Source of the DNA: Pseudonocardia sp.
GTDB taxonomy: Bacteria > Actinomycetota > Actinomycetes > Mycobacteriales > Pseudonocardiaceae
DNA: 6,111 bases
Assembly: GCA_030453005.1 (NCBI GenBank)
Contig: JAKDLE010000200.1
Span: forward strand, 1 to 6,111
Direction of reading: 5' to 3'
Shown piece after piece: positions 4,889 through 6,111 of this stretch. The notes beneath the pieces were generated by a model, which was not told where the DNA came from, did no database searches, and saw nothing but the letters and a program-made list of their open reading frames with translations. Numbering within the stretch: position 1 is the first letter of the stretch; each line of letters begins with the position of its first letter. The position numbers and the translations under genes were made by a program.

Positions 4889-6111
4889 GGCGGCCGGTGC
4901 GGCTGTCGCTGCGCTGGCGGGTGGCGTCGGCGCTCGGCCTGGGCGTGCTGCTGCTCACCGGACTGTTCGCGGTGGTGACCTGGAACCTGGCCTCGAGCTA
5001 CATGCTGCGCCAGCGGGAGGCACTCGCGGTGCAGCAGGCGGAGGTGAACGTCCGGCTCGTGGACACCGCGTTGCAGGCCGGTTCCGCAGGTCTCGACGAC
5101 CTGCTCCAGGGGCTCAGTACCGAGACCGAGACGACGGTGCTGCTGGAGCGGCCCGACGGCTGGATCACCAGCGGGCGCCAGATCGGGCCCGACGCGCTGC
5201 CCGAGCCGCTGCTCGCGCTCGCCACCGCCGGGGTGCCCGCCCGGCAGCGGCTCGGGGTGGCCGGGGTGCCGGTGCTCGCCGTCACGCTTCCCGTCGCCGC
5301 GCCCGGCACCGCCTACGTGGAGCTGTTCCCGCTGTCGCAGCTCGACCGCACGTTCCGGTTCCTCGGGTCCGTCCTCGCCGCGGGCGTCGTGGGTGGGGGG
5401 CTGTTCGGCGTGGCGTTGGGCGCATGGGCGAGCAGACGGGCGCTGCGCCCGCTGACCGAGCTGACCCGGACGGCGTCGCGGGTGGCGGGCGGCGACCTGC
5501 GGGCGCGGCTGCCCGACCAGGACGACCCGGACCTGGCCCCGCTCGCGGCCACCTTCAACCGCACCGCCGCGGCGCTGGAACGGCGGATCGTGCGGGACGC
5601 CCGGTTCGCGAGCGACGTCAGCCACGAGCTGCGCTCACCGCTGACGACGATGGCCAACGCCGCCGCGGTGCTCGACCGCCGCCGGGCCGAGGTGCCCGGG
5701 GTCGCCGGCCGCGCGCTCGAACTGCTGCGCGGCGAGATCGGCCGGTTCCAGCGCATGGTGATCGACCTGATCGAGATCTCCCGCGACGACCAGCAGGGCG
5801 CCGTGGACGACCGCGGTGCCCTCGACGAGCCGGGCGAGATCGTCGACCTCGCCGACCTCGTCGGCAACGTCGTCGCCGCCCGGCCCCTCCCCCGGCCGAC
5901 GCTGGAGGCCGACGACCCGGGCCCGGTCGTGCAGGGTGACCGCAGGCGGCTCGACCGCGCGGTCGCGAACCTGCTCGACAACGCGGAGCGTTACGGCGGC
6001 GGCGCGGTGCGGGTGGCGGTGCTGCGCCGCGGAGGACCGGGTCGGGCCGGACGGGTGCGGCTGGAGGTCGACGACGAGGGCCCGGGAGTCCCTCCGGAGT
6101 TCCGGGAGCAG
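4885..6111 (+). CDS. Membrane sensor histidine kinase (3' end outside window)
   Basis: ATG 4885 overlaps the regulator stop (ATGA), and the frame is open to the window end, giving 409 residues without a stop. The order is: basic N-terminus, TM1 (about 13-35), extracytoplasmic sensor region (about 36-156, no recognisable ligand motif), TM2 (about 158-181), HAMP linker (about 182-235, with RALRPLTELTRTASRVAGGD), then the dimerization/phosphoacceptor domain with H247 in FASDVSHELRSPLTTM. The ATP-binding domain begins with the N box NLLDNAERYGG (N362, N366) and the G1 box VDDEGPGV (396-402). The F/G2 region is beyond the end. It is a HisKA-type kinase of the EnvZ/CseC-like layout and probably the partner of the upstream regulator. 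All motifs seen are canonical, so it should be active. The stimulus cannot be told from sequence. Confidence 0.95.
   Translation, partial: MRRPVRLSLRWRVASALGLGVLLLTGLFAVVTWNLASSYMLRQREALAVQQAEVNVRLVDTALQAGSAGLDDLLQGLSTETETTVLLERPDGWITSGRQIGPDALPEPLLALATAGVPARQRLGVAGVPVLAVTLPVAAPGTAYVELFPLSQLDRTFRFLGSVLAAGVVGGGLFGVALGAWASRRALRPLTELTRTASRVAGGDLRARLPDQDDPDLAPLAATFNRTAAALERRIVRDARFASDVSHELRSPLTTMANAAAVLDRRRAEVPGVAGRALELLRGEIGRFQRMVIDLIEISRDDQQGAVDDRGALDEPGEIVDLADLVGNVVAARPLPRPTLEADDPGPVVQGDRRRLDRAVANLLDNAERYGGGAVRVAVLRRGGPGRAGRVRLEVDDEGPGVPPEFREQ

Noticed and set aside
5424..5939. Plus-strand 171-codon ORF inside the kinase gene
   Set aside because: It is an out-of-frame shadow; the kinase frame carries the HAMP, H-box and N-box motifs.

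Overview
The window comes from a very GC-rich genome. Third codon positions are nearly all G or C, GTG starts are used, and genes overlap by 4 bp. The proteins look like those of a high-GC actinomycete; Pseudonocardia or a relative is my best guess from protein character, but no marker gene here proves it. Every gene I can support is on the + strand.

Region 1 (1-3562) is the distal end of a respiratory complex I operon: the C-terminal part of nuoL, then complete nuoM and nuoN. The genes are joined by 4-bp overlaps (GTGA, then ATGA), so they are probably translationally coupled. NuoL, NuoM and NuoN are the three antiporter-like proton-pumping subunits of the membrane arm. Several details are unusual. 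NuoL carries a 21-bp in-frame tandem repeat (heptapeptide RQTRRED). The conserved TM5 glutamate is Asp in NuoM and Leu in NuoN. The last hydrophilic loop of NuoN holds about 72 bp with codon use unlike the rest of the gene. These features hint at a divergent, possibly second, complex I copy, but nuoA-K lie outside the window.

Region 2 (3563-3923) is a 361-bp gap with no convincing gene. It holds a possible 27-residue ORF with a very good Shine-Dalgarno sequence. A perfect 8-bp inverted repeat begins at the stop codon of that ORF and may end the nuo transcript. Further on, a 7-bp direct repeat with an 11-bp period lies upstream of the next operon.

Region 3 (3924-6111) is a three-gene operon: a 75-residue helical protein of unknown function, an OmpR/PhoB-family response regulator, and a membrane sensor histidine kinase that runs off the window end. 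They overlap by 4 bp each (GTGA, ATGA). The kinase would sense a signal outside the membrane, phosphorylate itself at H247 and pass the phosphate to D71 of the regulator. The 11-bp repeat upstream has the geometry of an OmpR-family operator, so autoregulation is plausible. No sequence evidence ties this system functionally to complex I beyond adjacency.

I found no RNA gene, CRISPR array, transposase or clear mobile element.
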